Source: Neurospora crassa OR74A (Eukaryota > Ascomycota > Sordariomycetes > Sordariales > Sordariaceae). Taken from it: 64,000 nucleotides of DNA. Location of the stretch: contig NC_026505.1 in NCBI RefSeq assembly GCF_000182925.2, positions 5,704,001 to 5,768,000 of the forward strand, in the 5' to 3' direction. This document shows, one piece after another, positions 12,971-25,100 of this stretch (positions are counted from its first letter, which is position 1; each line of letters starts with the position of its first letter). The notes beneath the pieces are model-generated. The model did no database searches and had not been told where the DNA came from. It saw nothing but the letters and a program-made list of their open reading frames with translations. The position numbers and the translations under genes were made by a program.

Positions 12971-14183
12971 ATGCGCCATGATCGCCAGGTAACACCAACT
13001 ACCTTTGGCGGCCTCGCTCATTTGCTGTCTTACCAACCCTGACCTTGCTCACTTCTCATCACCGAGATGAAGAAGCAAGCGGGGCCGGCGATGGACAGCT
13101 TTTACTGGGGGTGATGACATGGTGCTGCGTTTTTGCGTTGCCTTTCTGAGGAACTTTTCAGTCCACGGGGTCGTTCTGCTGGTGTTCACTGGTATCTGGA
13201 TATCCGCTGCTTGGGACTTCTTTTCACGGCGGGTCTCTTACACTTTTCTTAATTTCTTTCACCTTTGCATTTTACGCGACACAAAACATCATGATGATCC
13301 GACAACCACTGGGGAGATTGGGAAAGCAAAAAGGTCTTTTCACCAAAATTGGCGTCTGGACGGCCAGGGGTTACCTCTTCAACCAACCATACCGTATGGG
13401 TCTTTCTACGACAAAAAGGGCTTGTGCAACAGGGGCGGGGCCATTGCACCGACAAACATCTTGCGGGTTTCTGTTTTTTCTTCACATATGGAACTTGAAT
13501 GGGAAGGGAGCTATCTTCATTCTGTGAACGGGCATGAGGACATCATAATTATCCGAGATCTCAGGGGAAAGCAAAATCGTATGGGGACTCAATAGGTCAA
13601 CGAATAAAAAGCGCCGAAAGGCCGTGGTGTGCGATGCGAGCGTAATGCATCGATGATGAAACAAATCTCAGTTCCTCTTTGCCTCGAGTGACGTGAATGT
13701 TGGTAAGAATCCGGTGCTTGTCAGGCATGTTGATAACAGAGTTGGAAGTTCAACAAGGTTTACCTTGGTGGTTTGCCGGTTGTTCGCTCTCGAGAGGCCT
13801 TGACCTAGTCGGCACCCTGATTTCTCACCTAGACCCGACCTTGGCTGGATACGTATCAAGTTTACATTGACGTCGACTCGCAAGATGTAGAAACCACACA
13901 CGGAAGCAAACCAGCTACACGACCAAAGGTGGTGTCCAGAATGACCATGATAGTAGTGTAAGTAAATAACAGAAATCGAGCGCTATTCATGCAACAACGG
14001 GGTACCTAGGTACCAAGCTAGGTAGTAACAAGCAAGCCAGCACTGGACTGTAGACTACATCATCAACACCGCCCACCGTCCATTCACGGCCTCGGCGCCA
14101 TCATATCCTATCCTGCCCTGTCCCCCCTTTTTTACTTTGTTTTATTTCTCTTTTTCTTCTTCTTCTTATCCAACCCTTGAGAC
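12971..14183. other. Convergent 3' region between zinc-knuckle and ACAD genes
   Basis: This stretch holds the 3' UTRs of two convergent genes. A 158-codon plus-strand frame at 13119-13595 has no domain or coding texture and is most likely 3' UTR. A 14-bp palindrome built on CCTAGG, GGTACCTAGGTACC, is at 14001-14014. Pyrimidine-rich sequence precedes the ACAD stop. Confidence 0.6.
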
Positions 14184-15880
14184 TTACAAGACAGCCTTGG
14201 GCATGAACTTCATAGCCTGCCTGACACCAAGATCGCCAAGGACCTCCTCGGCACCACCGAGAATGGCATCGAACTTGTAGCCGCGGTTAAAGTTCTCAAT
14301 GACGCGACCCATGCCGGTCTGGGTCAGGCCACGACCACCCCAGATCTGCACGGACTCGTCGGCGATCTCGTGGGCGGCGCGCGTGCACGACATCTTGAGC
14401 AGGGCGATGGGACCGCCGAGGTGCTTGGCTTGTTCCGAGTAGGGCATGTGGTTCATTTGGTAGCTGGGAGGGAGATGGTGTGTTAGCTGGGTTTGATTGG
14501 AAGGAAGGGAGAAGTGGGAGGGGAAAAAAGGAAGGAGAGGAGAGGAAAGGCGAGGAAAGGAGAGGAGGAAGAAAAAAAAACAAAAAAAAACAAAACATAC
14601 GTGATGGTCTCGAGCCAAGACTGATGAGATTCGCACAGGGCAATCATCTTGGCCAACTTTTGGCGAATGACGGGCTGATCGATCAAACGCTTGCCAAAGA
14701 CAAGACGCTGGTGAGACCACTTGAGGGACTCTTCAACGACGAGGCGCATGTAGCGGATGGTGGCGCAGGCCATCATCCAGCGCTCGTGGTTGAAGTTGGA
14801 GAGGATGACGTAGATGCCCTTGTTCTCCTCGCCGAGCAAGTTCTCGACGGGCACCTTGACGTTGTCGAAGGTGATGTAGGTGGTACCGGCGGCGGGCGAG
14901 TACGAGGTCTTGATGGGCTTGGTCTCGACGCCCTCGCCGCGCTCGATGAGGAGGACACTCAAACCCTTGTCGGTCTTGACGCCGGTGACGAAGTAGTCGC
15001 AGAAGACACCGTTGGTGATCCACTTCTTGGTGCCGTTGACAATGTAGTGCTTGCCGTCGGGGGTCTTGGTGGCCGTGGTGCGCAGGCCGGCGACGTCGGA
15101 GCCGGCAAAGGCCTCGGTGATGGCCAGGCAGATCTTCTTCTTGCCGGCGAAGACCTCCTCAGTGATGCGCTTCTTGAGAGCCGGGTTCTTGTCGCCGTAG
15201 TTGAGGATGCACGTCAGGCCGATGGCCATACCGGCCATGTTGCCGTCCTGGAAGCCGCGGCAGGCGACGCGCACCTGCTCCTGCGCCATGATCATGTCGT
15301 GGAAGTAGTCGAACTCCTCGCCCTTGACGGCGCCGTCCAGCAGGTTGACGCCGTGCAGGTGCTTGCCGGGACCCATGCGCATGTGCAAGATGCCGGCCTT
15401 GGACATCTTGTCGATCAGGTCCTGGCTGATGAGCTCGCCGGTGCGCTCCTTCTCGAGAGCCTCGGGGGCGATCACCTCGTCGGTGAACTTGCGGATGGCC
15501 TTCTGGAGGCTGCGGTGGCTGTCGTTGAAGTAGGGGCTCTTGAACTGGGGGGTGAGCCAGAGGGGCTCGGCGTAGGGGACGGGCGAGAGGTCGCCGGGCC
15601 GCGGGGTGATGATGGACTGCTTCTCGCCCTTGATGGAGCCGATGGCCAGGTCGTTGTACTTGATCAGCACCTCGTGCCTGTGGAGGTTGTAGAAGGCCGA
15701 GGTGGCGTCCTGGCCGGCGACCTGGCGGAGGACGGCCTCACCACCGGGGTGGGCGTCGAGGAACTCGGAGACATCGTAGACGACGGAGTCGATGATGAAC
15801 CACGTGCTGTCCTCGGTGTTGTGCTTCTTGACCTCCTCGCGGGTGAAGGTCTTGTCGGGGACGTTTAATACGTTGGTCAT
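14184..15880 (-). CDS. Cytochrome b5-acyl-CoA dehydrogenase fusion protein
   Basis: There are two exons, 15880-14601 and 14463-14184; the intron starts GTATGT and ends CAG, and the protein is 519 aa. Residues 5-80 form a cytochrome b5 domain with HPGG (heme His44) and a second His at 67 or 69. Residues about 120-515 form an acyl-CoA dehydrogenase with signature AITEAFAGSDVAGL (253-266) and the C-terminal helix QIWGGRG. At the spot of the usual C-terminal catalytic Glu (YEGT in medium-chain enzymes) the sequence is LGGAEE. FNHERW supplies a Glu (366) where isovaleryl- and long-chain enzymes keep theirs, so the base is probably of that type. FAD-dependent oxidation of a CoA thioester is inferred; the b5 domain could pass electrons onward. 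There is no SKL-type signal. The start chosen (CAAAATGACC) beats an upstream in-frame AUG at 15940, whose extension is low-complexity. Confidence 0.9.
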
Positions 15881-18135
15881 TTTGGGGATATGTGTATATG
15901 TGTATGGGTATATATGTGGAGGACTGAATATAAACAACAAGAATTACACGATTCGTCTACTTGAGTCCCAGAGGAGAAATAGAAGGATGAAGAAGAAGAA
16001 GAAGAAGATGATGATGATGAGGGTCAAACTGGAAACAAAAGATCAAGACACAACTGAAGCAGCACACCGTGGATTGGGTAGCTGAGGAGCCTTTTATTGA
16101 ACACATGGCTGCGGAACATTGTCTCCAGGAGCGGAACAGCAGGCAGGGGCTTGATGCACCTCAATGGCTCCGAATGGTTCTTGGGTGCCGAAGCCGTCGA
16201 CCTCTCGGGATCTTCCTTTTGCTCGGGTTCTCGGTTCCCCAGCCCAAAACGGCGGGTGTTGCTTCAACAAGACCCAAAACGAGAGGCCGGGCATCGATCG
16301 GTCTGCCTCGGCTCGCTGGCGGATCGTGGGGTTGTAGAATGTGGGGAGCACGGGACCATGTCTCCAATCTCCAACATCTTGTTCATGATTGGTTGGACTG
16401 TCTTGTCCTTCTCCAGTTGTATCATCGAGCGTTGGAGGCGCATCCGGCATGTGATGTGTCCCTGGCGGTTTGGACAAGGAACCACGGCATCATCTCGATC
16501 GAGGCGGTCAATACTTCTTGATAACGATTCTTGTGTCTTTTAAACTTGAGTTTGGGATTTACTATGGTATAGGTTCTCTTCGTGTATTGGGAGAAGAGGA
16601 GATGGCGCCAAGTTTCAAAGATGACCAACTGGCAGCGTGGACCGTGGCCCCATGGGGCAGCTCTTTGCCAAGCATCAAGGTATCGGCCCCCACCACTGTC
16701 AAAGGTCGTGTGGTTGTTACGGTTTTCACCTGGACAAACTTCAACATGGAGATGCTTTGAAAAGGCCGAGAGTGTATGACATAGAGATGGTGAGATTCTG
16801 ACTTAATAGGAGTGTTGTTGTATATTACCCATCTTTCAAGGTTGTCGTCGAGGAAGAAAAAGAGACACGACGATTTGGTATTGGCTGCTGGCAACAGGCA
16901 ACCGCCCTGAACCCCTCATTGAATGGGATTCTCCACCTTACTAGGACATCTGCCAAAAGAGAATTGAAGCTTCATCTCGTCCAGTTGACGATCTAGAACG
17001 AAGCAAAAAAATTACAGTGGTGCGGATCTCTTTACGACAATCCAGACCCTACCCCTTTGGAGCTGCTGGCCACCTATCGAGCTACCATTCACTACAGTAG
17101 CTTGCTGAGCTTTTAGCGTTTGACTGGCGGGCAAGCCTAAGGTATGATCATTGCCTCGAGGTCATCAGTCAGTGTGTTCAGGCTTTTGTAAGTTTTTTTT
17201 AGCAAATAGCTTCTCCTTTCTATCTGTCGAGTAACGTGTCAGTTAAGGGGTTAGTCACGCCGAGCACGGTCATTGCCTCTAACTATTGCCTTCAAGCTGT
17301 CCAAGTTTTGATCTGGTAATGTTTTTGTCAAAAGCATGCGTGAGATATCAACTTCGATTGGTCACCATAGTGGGAAGCAACACCACTTTTCCCACGCAGG
17401 GTCTGGCATATGGTACCAAGTGGTATCGTGAAGGGCCGACGGGCAGTGCACGCGGGATACTAGGATGACGCTGTCTGTCGAGGTCAGTCTCTGCCGTTTC
17501 AGCGAGCCTCTTATCAGCTGGTTTCATGATACCCCTTCGAGTAATGTTCGGCTGTCTTCCGGTTGGACATCACAGACAGTCAAGTCATCCAAGGGACGGG
17601 GAAGGCACGCAGCCTCACTGTCGTCGACGAAATCCCACTGAGTCGCTCATGCGTCAACGCCATGAGATTTGGATAGTATACTGGACCTTCAAGCTGTCTA
17701 TATATGCTCGGGTTCATTGACCGCTTCATTTATTCGCTTATCACAAAATCACACCGCCAAAGGCGCACTATTTATATTTTTGACATCGTTCTATCTCGAC
17801 TTTGGAGGACAGCTCTTCCACAAGTCTTCACATCAAGACTCCTCCACGTTCTTACCTCCTTTCAAACCTCACTTGGCTTAAATAATTTCTTGCCACTTTG
17901 CTTCGCCACCTTCGACCAAGATGGATGCTTACTCCATGTCCGTTGCTAGTGCTTCCCATAAGAGCACCTCGAGGATATATCAAGATTTGAAATCATCCAG
18001 GTTGCATACAGTCTCGAATTTCAGTTTCGATAAGTTGTCGAGTCGGTTTGGTATTTTTCACAGTCCTTGCAAGGTGATAGTTACCCCAAAAGCTCTGTAA
18101 CTCGAGATATACTCACATTAAAGTAGTCTGGCACA
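15881..18135. other. Divergent upstream region, ACAD / amine oxidase
   Basis: This is 2.25 kb between two divergent genes. Short overlapping frames at 16070-16900 exist on both strands (up to 150 codons) but carry no domain and look random. A purine run (AAGAAG/GATGAT) at about 15990-16020 is probably in the ACAD leader. I see no RNA gene. Confidence 0.5.
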
Positions 18136-19833
18136 ATGGATTCTACAAAAAGACCCCATGTTGGCATTGTGGGAGCAGGCATGGCGGGATTGCGGAGCGC
18201 CGGCTATCTACTCGAACTCGGCTTCCAAGTCACCATTCTGGAGGCAAGAGACCGTCTCGGCGGAAGGATATACCAAGAAAAGCTCCCCAACGGCCATTTT
18301 GTGGACATGGGAGCGAATTGGATTCATGGAACGAAAGAAAACTCCATCTTTCAGCTCGCCAAGGAAACAGGCACTATCGCGACGAACTGGGACGGCGACG
18401 CAGCAGTGTTTGACGAACACGGCGATATACTTCCAGCGAAGGATAGCGAGAGGTATTCCACGATAATGTGGAATATTATTGCGGAGGCTTTTCAGTACTC
18501 GGACAAGCACAGTGCCGACATTGACAGCAACCGATCACTTTTGGATTTCTTCAAAGAGAAAGTGGTAGAGCAGATTCCGGAGACAGAAGAGGACTATGCA
18601 AGGAAAAGGAAGATTGTGCTCCAGATGGCGGAATTATGGGGCGCATTCGTGGGCAGTCCTGTTGAGAAACAGAGCCTCAAGTTCTTTTGGCTGGAGGAGT
18701 GTCTGGACGGAGGTATGTGAACTTGTCTACCCCCTGAACTTGGACGAGACTGACAAGAAGCAGAAAACCTCTTTTGCTCCGGCACCTACCGGAAAATCAT
18801 GGAAAAGATTGTAGCCCCCGTCGTGGATGGCGGTGCCGATATCAAACTCCAAACCAGAGTCGCTGAAATCTTTGGCAAGTCAAGCACAGGCAGCAGCAAC
18901 ACTGTCAAAGTCAAAACATCCGACAACCAATACTACGAGTTCGAAGAACTCGTCCTCACCACCCCTCTAGGCTGGCTCAAGCAAAACCTCCAGGTTTTCC
19001 ACCCCCCGCTCCCTCCCCGCCTAACGACCGCCATCCAAAGCATCGGCTACGGCTGTCTCGAAAAAGTCTACATCTCTTTTCCCAAAGCCTTTTGGCTCGA
19101 ACCCGACGCCTACAACAACAACAACAACAACAACAGCAACAGCAACAAGAACAACCGCACAGTCAAAGGTTTCTGCCAATGGCTCTCGCCCTCCTACGCC
19201 TCCGCGACCAATCCCTCCCGCTGGACCAACGAGATCGTCGAGCTCGGCTCCATCGACCCATCCGTCGCCCACCCGACTCTGCTTTTTTACATCTACGGCG
19301 CCGAGTCCGAGTACGTAACCTCCAAGGTCAGCTCCCTTTCCTCTTCTTCTGCTCCCAGTTCCGAATTCGATGCCGATAAGAACGGCTCCAGCCCCCGAGG
19401 CCAAAACGAAGCGACGGCGGCGGCACAACAATTCCTCTACGACTTCTTCAAACCCTACTACTCCCTTCTCCCCTCCTACAGCCCCACCGACCCCAACTGC
19501 CAGCCGAGCGGGTGTCTAGCCACGGACTGGCTGCATGATGACCTGGCGGGTAACGGGAGCTACTGTAATTTCCAGGTGGGACTGCAGGAAGGGGATAAGG
19601 ACATTCTGGCCATGAGACATGGGGTGCCGGAGGAAGGGGTGTGGATGGCGGGCGAACATACGGCGACGTTTGTGGCGTTGGGGACGGTGACGGGGGCGTA
19701 TTGGAGTGGTGAGGATGTGGCGAGACGGATTGCGGAGGGGTATGGGAGGGGGGGTGTTGCTGGTGCTGGTGCTGGTGCTGGTGCTGGTGCTGGTGCTGGT
19801 GCTGGTGCTGGGGAGAGGGAGGCGGCTGTTTGA
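18136..19833 (+). CDS. FAD-dependent polyamine/monoamine oxidase
   Basis: There are two exons, 18136-18712 and 18764-19833 (intron GTATGT...CAG), giving 548 aa. The N-terminus has the FAD dinucleotide motif VGIVGAGMAGL (G13, G15, G18) followed by the acidic strand end ILEARDRLGGRI, then GANWIHG, which is typical of the flavin amine oxidase family (polyamine oxidase, LSD1-like, MAO). The C-terminus has WMAGEHTA and GTVTGAYWSGEDVA, the second FAD-binding block. Substrate (spermine, spermidine or acetyl forms) cannot be told from sequence. Oddities are an Asn-rich insertion (about residues 305-320) and a C-terminal tail of alternating Ala-Gly pairs encoded by a GGTGCT repeat, both outside conserved blocks. 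I see no clear signal peptide or SKL, so location is open. Confidence 0.88.
19755..19812 (+). repeat. GGTGCT hexanucleotide repeat coding (Gly-Ala)n
   Basis: About nine units of GGTGCT occur near the 3' end of the amine oxidase coding region and give an Ala-Gly tail just before EREAAV and the stop. The unit length keeps the frame, so copy-number change would only lengthen or shorten the tail. Confidence 0.9.
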
Positions 19834-22165
19834 TTTTGAGATGAGGATAAAAGGAAGGGTGTTGGGTGAATGAATGTGTATGATGGTTTGGAGATGAGGT
19901 TCAGCCGGCAGGAGTTTTGGGATATGTTGTTTTGTGGTGACAGATAGCGGTTCTTGTTAGTAGATATATTCAAAGGTGGGAAAGTTGGGAATACGGTTTC
20001 CGGGTGGCGGATACACAAGATAGGGTCTGAAAGATCATCCATCTTTCGATGGCGTTGCGGTGTTGCGGAATCTGTGACACCTCGGGCGCTTGTGTGATAC
20101 CTAACCGTTGCCAATCTGTGCGACGTTTGGACATGGTAATTATTGTGTATACTAGGCGGATAGGCGTACGTACAAGTCATGGCGACGTCAGTTTTTTGTA
20201 TTTAAGTTTTTTAGGTTTTCTTTCCTTGATGCAGCGTTTACACAGTGATTTCCACCTGTTGACACATTGGCCGAGCACCACTTGGGGTTGGGAAAAGGCC
20301 TGGATGGAACCGGAGATAGATCTACAGTCTCACGGGCAGTGAATTCGTGGGGTTCTTAAGTGGGTTTCCTAGGTATATGAGAGGTAGTCTGAACATGCCT
20401 AACACCAAAACACTTTATAAACTGCCAATGACACGCAGTGATAATTGTCAATTATAATGATACTTTGGAGTAGGCAATATTTTGTAATGATTGGAGGGCA
20501 GTTTCTGAGTAGGGCCAGTGTCCCTTGTGGATGTATCAGACCAGCATCCTTGTTTGATGAAGAGAAAAACAAGTTCTTCGCCACTCCAACAAGACGTTCT
20601 AACTTGAAATAGTCTCTCTGTTAATGATAACCGGAAGCGAATGTGTGATGGTCATGATGAGCGGCCAAGCTACATAGTGTAGTTTATTAGTGCACCATGA
20701 CCGACCGGCACATGGTGTTGGAAGAAGAAGAGACCGCCCAAGATGATGGGGGGGAGGTTGATAAATGGACGGAAAAGGTCAACTGATTGGCGATACCTAC
20801 CCTAGGTAAGGTACCTACTGACCCCCTTGAGGCCGGGCTGTCACGGGGTTGGCTCAGCACCCCGGCAGACCTACCTAGGCAGTGACCCCAGCCGGCGGGA
20901 GCACACTAGTGGATGGCTCTTACCGGCTCCGGACAGGGATCGCTTACTGTTACTACAGCCCAGGTGCAGCGACCGGCTGTGTGTTGTGCTTGCACCACTT
21001 CGGACGCCGATGACAGAACCCCCATGGTGACGGATGGGAGAGGCCCGGTTGATGCAGTTACAGTGATGCATCCCCGCCAATGCTTCCACGACTTTTCAAC
21101 ACTGCCGGAACACAGCGCGCGATCAGTGTTGGAGTCCCACTGCCAATCAATACCTCTACTTCTACAAGTGGAGGACATTGCATGCAGGGCATGTTCCATT
21201 CTTCCCCGTCCATCTGCCCGCCTTTGGGGTCCAGTCCAGTCACGGTGGTGTTCACTTTCACAACTAACCATTCACATTCGCATTCACTTCCTTCTTCAAC
21301 AACCGCATCCTTCTTATCACCTTTCTTCTTTCCCTACCTACCTACCTACTTGTACACTACCACCACTTTTTCCTACGTAGGTTGTTCAGTCAAGGTTAGG
21401 TGAGTCACGGTCTTGAGGACTTCCACTCTACTTCGTTAGATCACGCCGACGCATCTGTTGCCGCTTCACCGTGTTCCTGAAACGACGACAACGAAACAGG
21501 CTCCATTCAGTTACAGGCTTCCCACTCTGCAGTGGCCTGGCTACCACTGTGCCACTCCATTCAGTCCCCTCTCTCCCTCCGTGAACGTCACCAGCGCCGA
21601 ACGGGCTTCGCGTTATCTTATCAACAAACGGATAAGGCAGCCGACCAGGAACTACTACCTACCTAGGTATTCCTACTACACTAGACAACCACAACCTGAA
21701 CCACACACCTCCACTCCTCACAGCCCTCTATACATACATACCTCTAGGACCAACTACTAGCTAGACATACAACAACTCAAGCGATGCCCGCCGCTCAACC
21801 ATGACCTCCCCGGTCTTGCGCTACCTCGTCCATACCGCTATTCGGCTTCCTGTTGGATGGTTGTTGTCATTGGAGGACGCTCTCCAGTGATCCAGTCCCC
21901 TTCGTCATCCTCGCTCGATATCCCATAGGCTTGTCATCTCACTCTGTCTTGACATTTGCTTGAAGAAGTTGGGCGCCGTTAACCGACCGACTTCGGCATC
22001 GAGACTTGTACACTTCCTTTTACACTTAGAACTACTACCATAACCACCCTTGACAACCCTGTCGGCATATCTTTACGACAACCGCGGGCTTCCCACTTCG
22101 TTCCCCGAGTACTCGCCTACGATACCCAAACATAATAACGAGCGAGCAGACGAACGAACGAAACC
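19834..22165. other. Intergenic region and ATG2 leader
   Basis: I see no supportable gene. Open frames of 100-206 codons (19560-20180 minus, 20913-21403 on both strands) lack domains. CCTAGG-type palindromes cluster here: near 20368, 20797 and 20866, and a perfect TACCTAGGTA at 21660-21669. From about 21250 the plus strand is C/T-rich and punctuated by short CTACCTACC runs, as expected of promoter and leader sequence for ATG2. Confidence 0.6.
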
Positions 22166-25100
22166 ATGTCTTTCTTTTATCGGTCCTTCGCCAACTCGCT
22201 TCTGCCGAAGCAGTTGCTTCGCTTTATCTTAGCGCGCCTAGACCTCCTCGACTCCCAGGCACTTGATCTAGATAACCTCAACTTTGCTCTTGGGCGAAAT
22301 ACTGTTTTAGAGTTTCGTGATGTTGGACTTATTCTATCCGTATGTGTCGACTCCCACCTTCCACTCTGCCTTCGTACTAACCACCTGCTGCCGCTCCCTT
22401 GATAGAAACTTGAAGCCCTCACAAACCTTCCGCCAACGTTCAAGATCCAAAAGGCCAAAGTTCTCCTACTCCGCATCACAATACCGGTCGATATCTACAA
22501 CAGTCCAATAATAGTCGAGGTTGAAGGTGTCGATACCCGGATACGGGTGGCGTCCAAGCAAGAGCAGGATGAACAAACGGCCAAAAACAAAAAGGGAACA
22601 CACAAGGACGGCGACGAGGTTGTGCCAACTGCTGCCGACCTAGCTCAGTCTTTTCTGCAGACAGAAATCCCGACTGACGAGCAGAGACGGCTGGAAAAGG
22701 CTCTTGCCGAGGAAGCACAGGAGGCGTTATCAGAGTCCATGAGCGACTCCGAAACCGATGACGATGGCTCCTTCGCCACCTTCGGCACTGGTCAAGGCTT
22801 GTCACTACCAACGTTCTTGACCAATTTCCTGCAGGGCATTTTGGACAGGCTCCAGATCCGAATCCACAAGGTCACCTTCCAACTCGACATGCAAGTACCC
22901 GTCGAACCCGGTCTCTCGACAATAGAACTTGTTACGTTCCAGCTGGCGTTAGACGAGGTCATTGCGGAAGGAGTCACAGCACCTGGACAGCAAAAAGACG
23001 GTTCGCCTGCGATAGTACCGAGGGAGGGCAAGCGTCATATTCTTCTGGACAATCTCCGGGCATTCCTGATCACGGAAGCGAACGTGTTTTCTTCTCTCCT
23101 ACCGACCCAGTCAGCCCAGTCCTTGGTGAAACCACAAGGACCAGCACCTCATGATGTACCGTCAACACTTCGTGATATGTCGGGTTCGATGCAGTCATCA
23201 GTGGGGGGCCTGGATATGAGCATAAGCCCAGATCAGATGGAAGCCCTGGATATGCTTGCACAGAGTCAATACGAAGTACGAGATAGCGAAGATGCTCTGA
23301 ATATTCCGTATGAGAGCGACACTCAGTATCCAGAGGCCGAAGAGAATGTTGCTGGATCTTCGCCTCTCTCAACACCGAGGGCCTCGATGTACCAAGAACA
23401 TGACACGCCGATGCTCCAGGACCATGCTAACTCAGCTATCATGCAACATCAGCCGGAACTTTGGTCATCCTACGAGCGCGGAATCCGATCAGAACCTTCT
23501 CTTCATCCTCCAACAAGTTTTCAACCTCAAACCATGCCCTCTGGTGCTGTGTCTCCGGCTCCCTCTGAGCCTTCCTCGTCTGCCAGTTCGGTACGGTCGG
23601 ACGACGATACGCCAAGCGCTGATACGGAGGACCTCGCTCAGTCACATCTCTACAGTCACGAGGAGGCTGAGAGCATGTACATGAGCGCTTTTTCTGATGC
23701 TCATTCGACACTGATGCCAGGAGCTTATATGCCTGGAGGTTGGGGAGCTGAATCGGAAGGGGGCGAGTCAGCCTCCGAGCGAGACCTCTCAACCACCCAT
23801 CCAGTCGCAGGTGAACCGCAATCATCAACCCCTGTTGTCTCGGAACTGGCTAGCCCAACACCTATACCCGAGCAAAACCCAACAGCCCAAGGTTATGAGC
23901 CACAGCATGAAGATACTTCCACACCACGCGGGATTACGAGGATGGTAAAGGAGATCGTATCATTGGACTCCATATCTGTCTATGTTCCTTCAACGAGAAA
24001 GCAGGTTCTGGCACCAGTCACCAATCTTGCAAAGTCAAATCCTAACCTTCCAGGAGCGTTTTCGGTTCACCAATCATTTCACAGTAGTACTACGGATCAG
24101 TCGACGCTTTTAACCCCAGAGAACCTGAAAGAGGATCGCCAGGATTATGCTATCGAAATTGTTCTCAAGCCTCTGACACTCCGGTTCGACTCGTCAGTGG
24201 GATTCTTGCTCGCTATGGTTGTTACACGGCTCCTGGAAGCGTTCAAAGGGTCTTCAGACGAGGGGGCAGAAGTCAAGCCTTCAAGTACCGAATCGATTTT
24301 ACCTGACATCAAGGTTTGCTTGGAGCAGGTTACGATGCAGTTTCTGGAGGAGCTGACTGGTGTGGCCGACTCTGCAAAGAGGATATACGAGACACAAAAA
24401 CCCAATTTCGGCTCAGATGTCCTCCTTGAGGCCAGTCTTACGAACTTGAACGCCTTTACGCACCAGTCCGGATCGCAAACAGAAGTAAACGTCAGCATCG
24501 AGAAGTTCGCGTTCGGTTATGCCGATGAGGCCATCGTCTCGTTCACTGGCGAGGCTGATTTGTTCCAATCCACAGCAACTGTTGATATGCTATCTGTTGG
24601 GAAGGATATCGCAGTCAAGGCCACCATTACACCAGACGTGACTCGGGTTGACGTCAAAACACTACCGCTCTACCTAAAGCTCGATTTACAGAGGTTAGAC
24701 GAGACTTTCAGCTGGTTTGGGGGACTGAGCGGTTTCCTCAATATGGGAGCGTCAGAGGACTCCGTAGCAAAGGCAGTACAGATACCAGCGAAGCCCCCAC
24801 AAAAGACGCGGGGCGTCCGATTCGAAACCCCGATCGATCCTATGGAGAAGCGGTCAGGAAGCAAGATTGATGTGCGCATTAATGGCGTGCACGTGGACGT
24901 GATTGGCAAAGACTGCAGGGCAGTCCTGAACACGAGCGCTCTCAAGCTCGTGCACCGCGAAGAGGCAATTGCCGCTGTGCTGAAAACGATCAGGCTCTCC
25001 GGGCCCTACGTAAGGAATTCTCATGCTAGAGCGCCAGTCGTACTAGAGTTGGATAGTACAAGGCTGGACTACATCTTGACACCTCGGACCAGGGACCTCG

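Noticed and set aside
13119-13595. 158-codon plus-strand frame after the seven-knuckle gene
   Set aside because: No domain, no conserved pattern and it sits where the 3' UTR should be.
14480-15868. 462-codon plus-strand frame
   Set aside because: It is antisense to the ACAD gene, with Val/Gly/Leu/Asp-rich nonsense caused by codon bias of the real gene; no domain.
15881-15940. Upstream in-frame start adding about 20 residues to the ACAD
   Set aside because: The extension is a TATA/CACA-rich leader translation; the AUG at 15880 has a better context and begins the b5 domain at the usual distance.
16069-16543. Overlapping frames of 127-150 codons on both strands
   Set aside because: Mutual shadows in normal-composition DNA; none shows a domain or splice partners.
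19560-20180. 206-codon minus-strand frame
   Set aside because: Half of it is antisense to the amine oxidase Gly-Ala repeat; the rest is unconserved-looking and starts in 3' flank.
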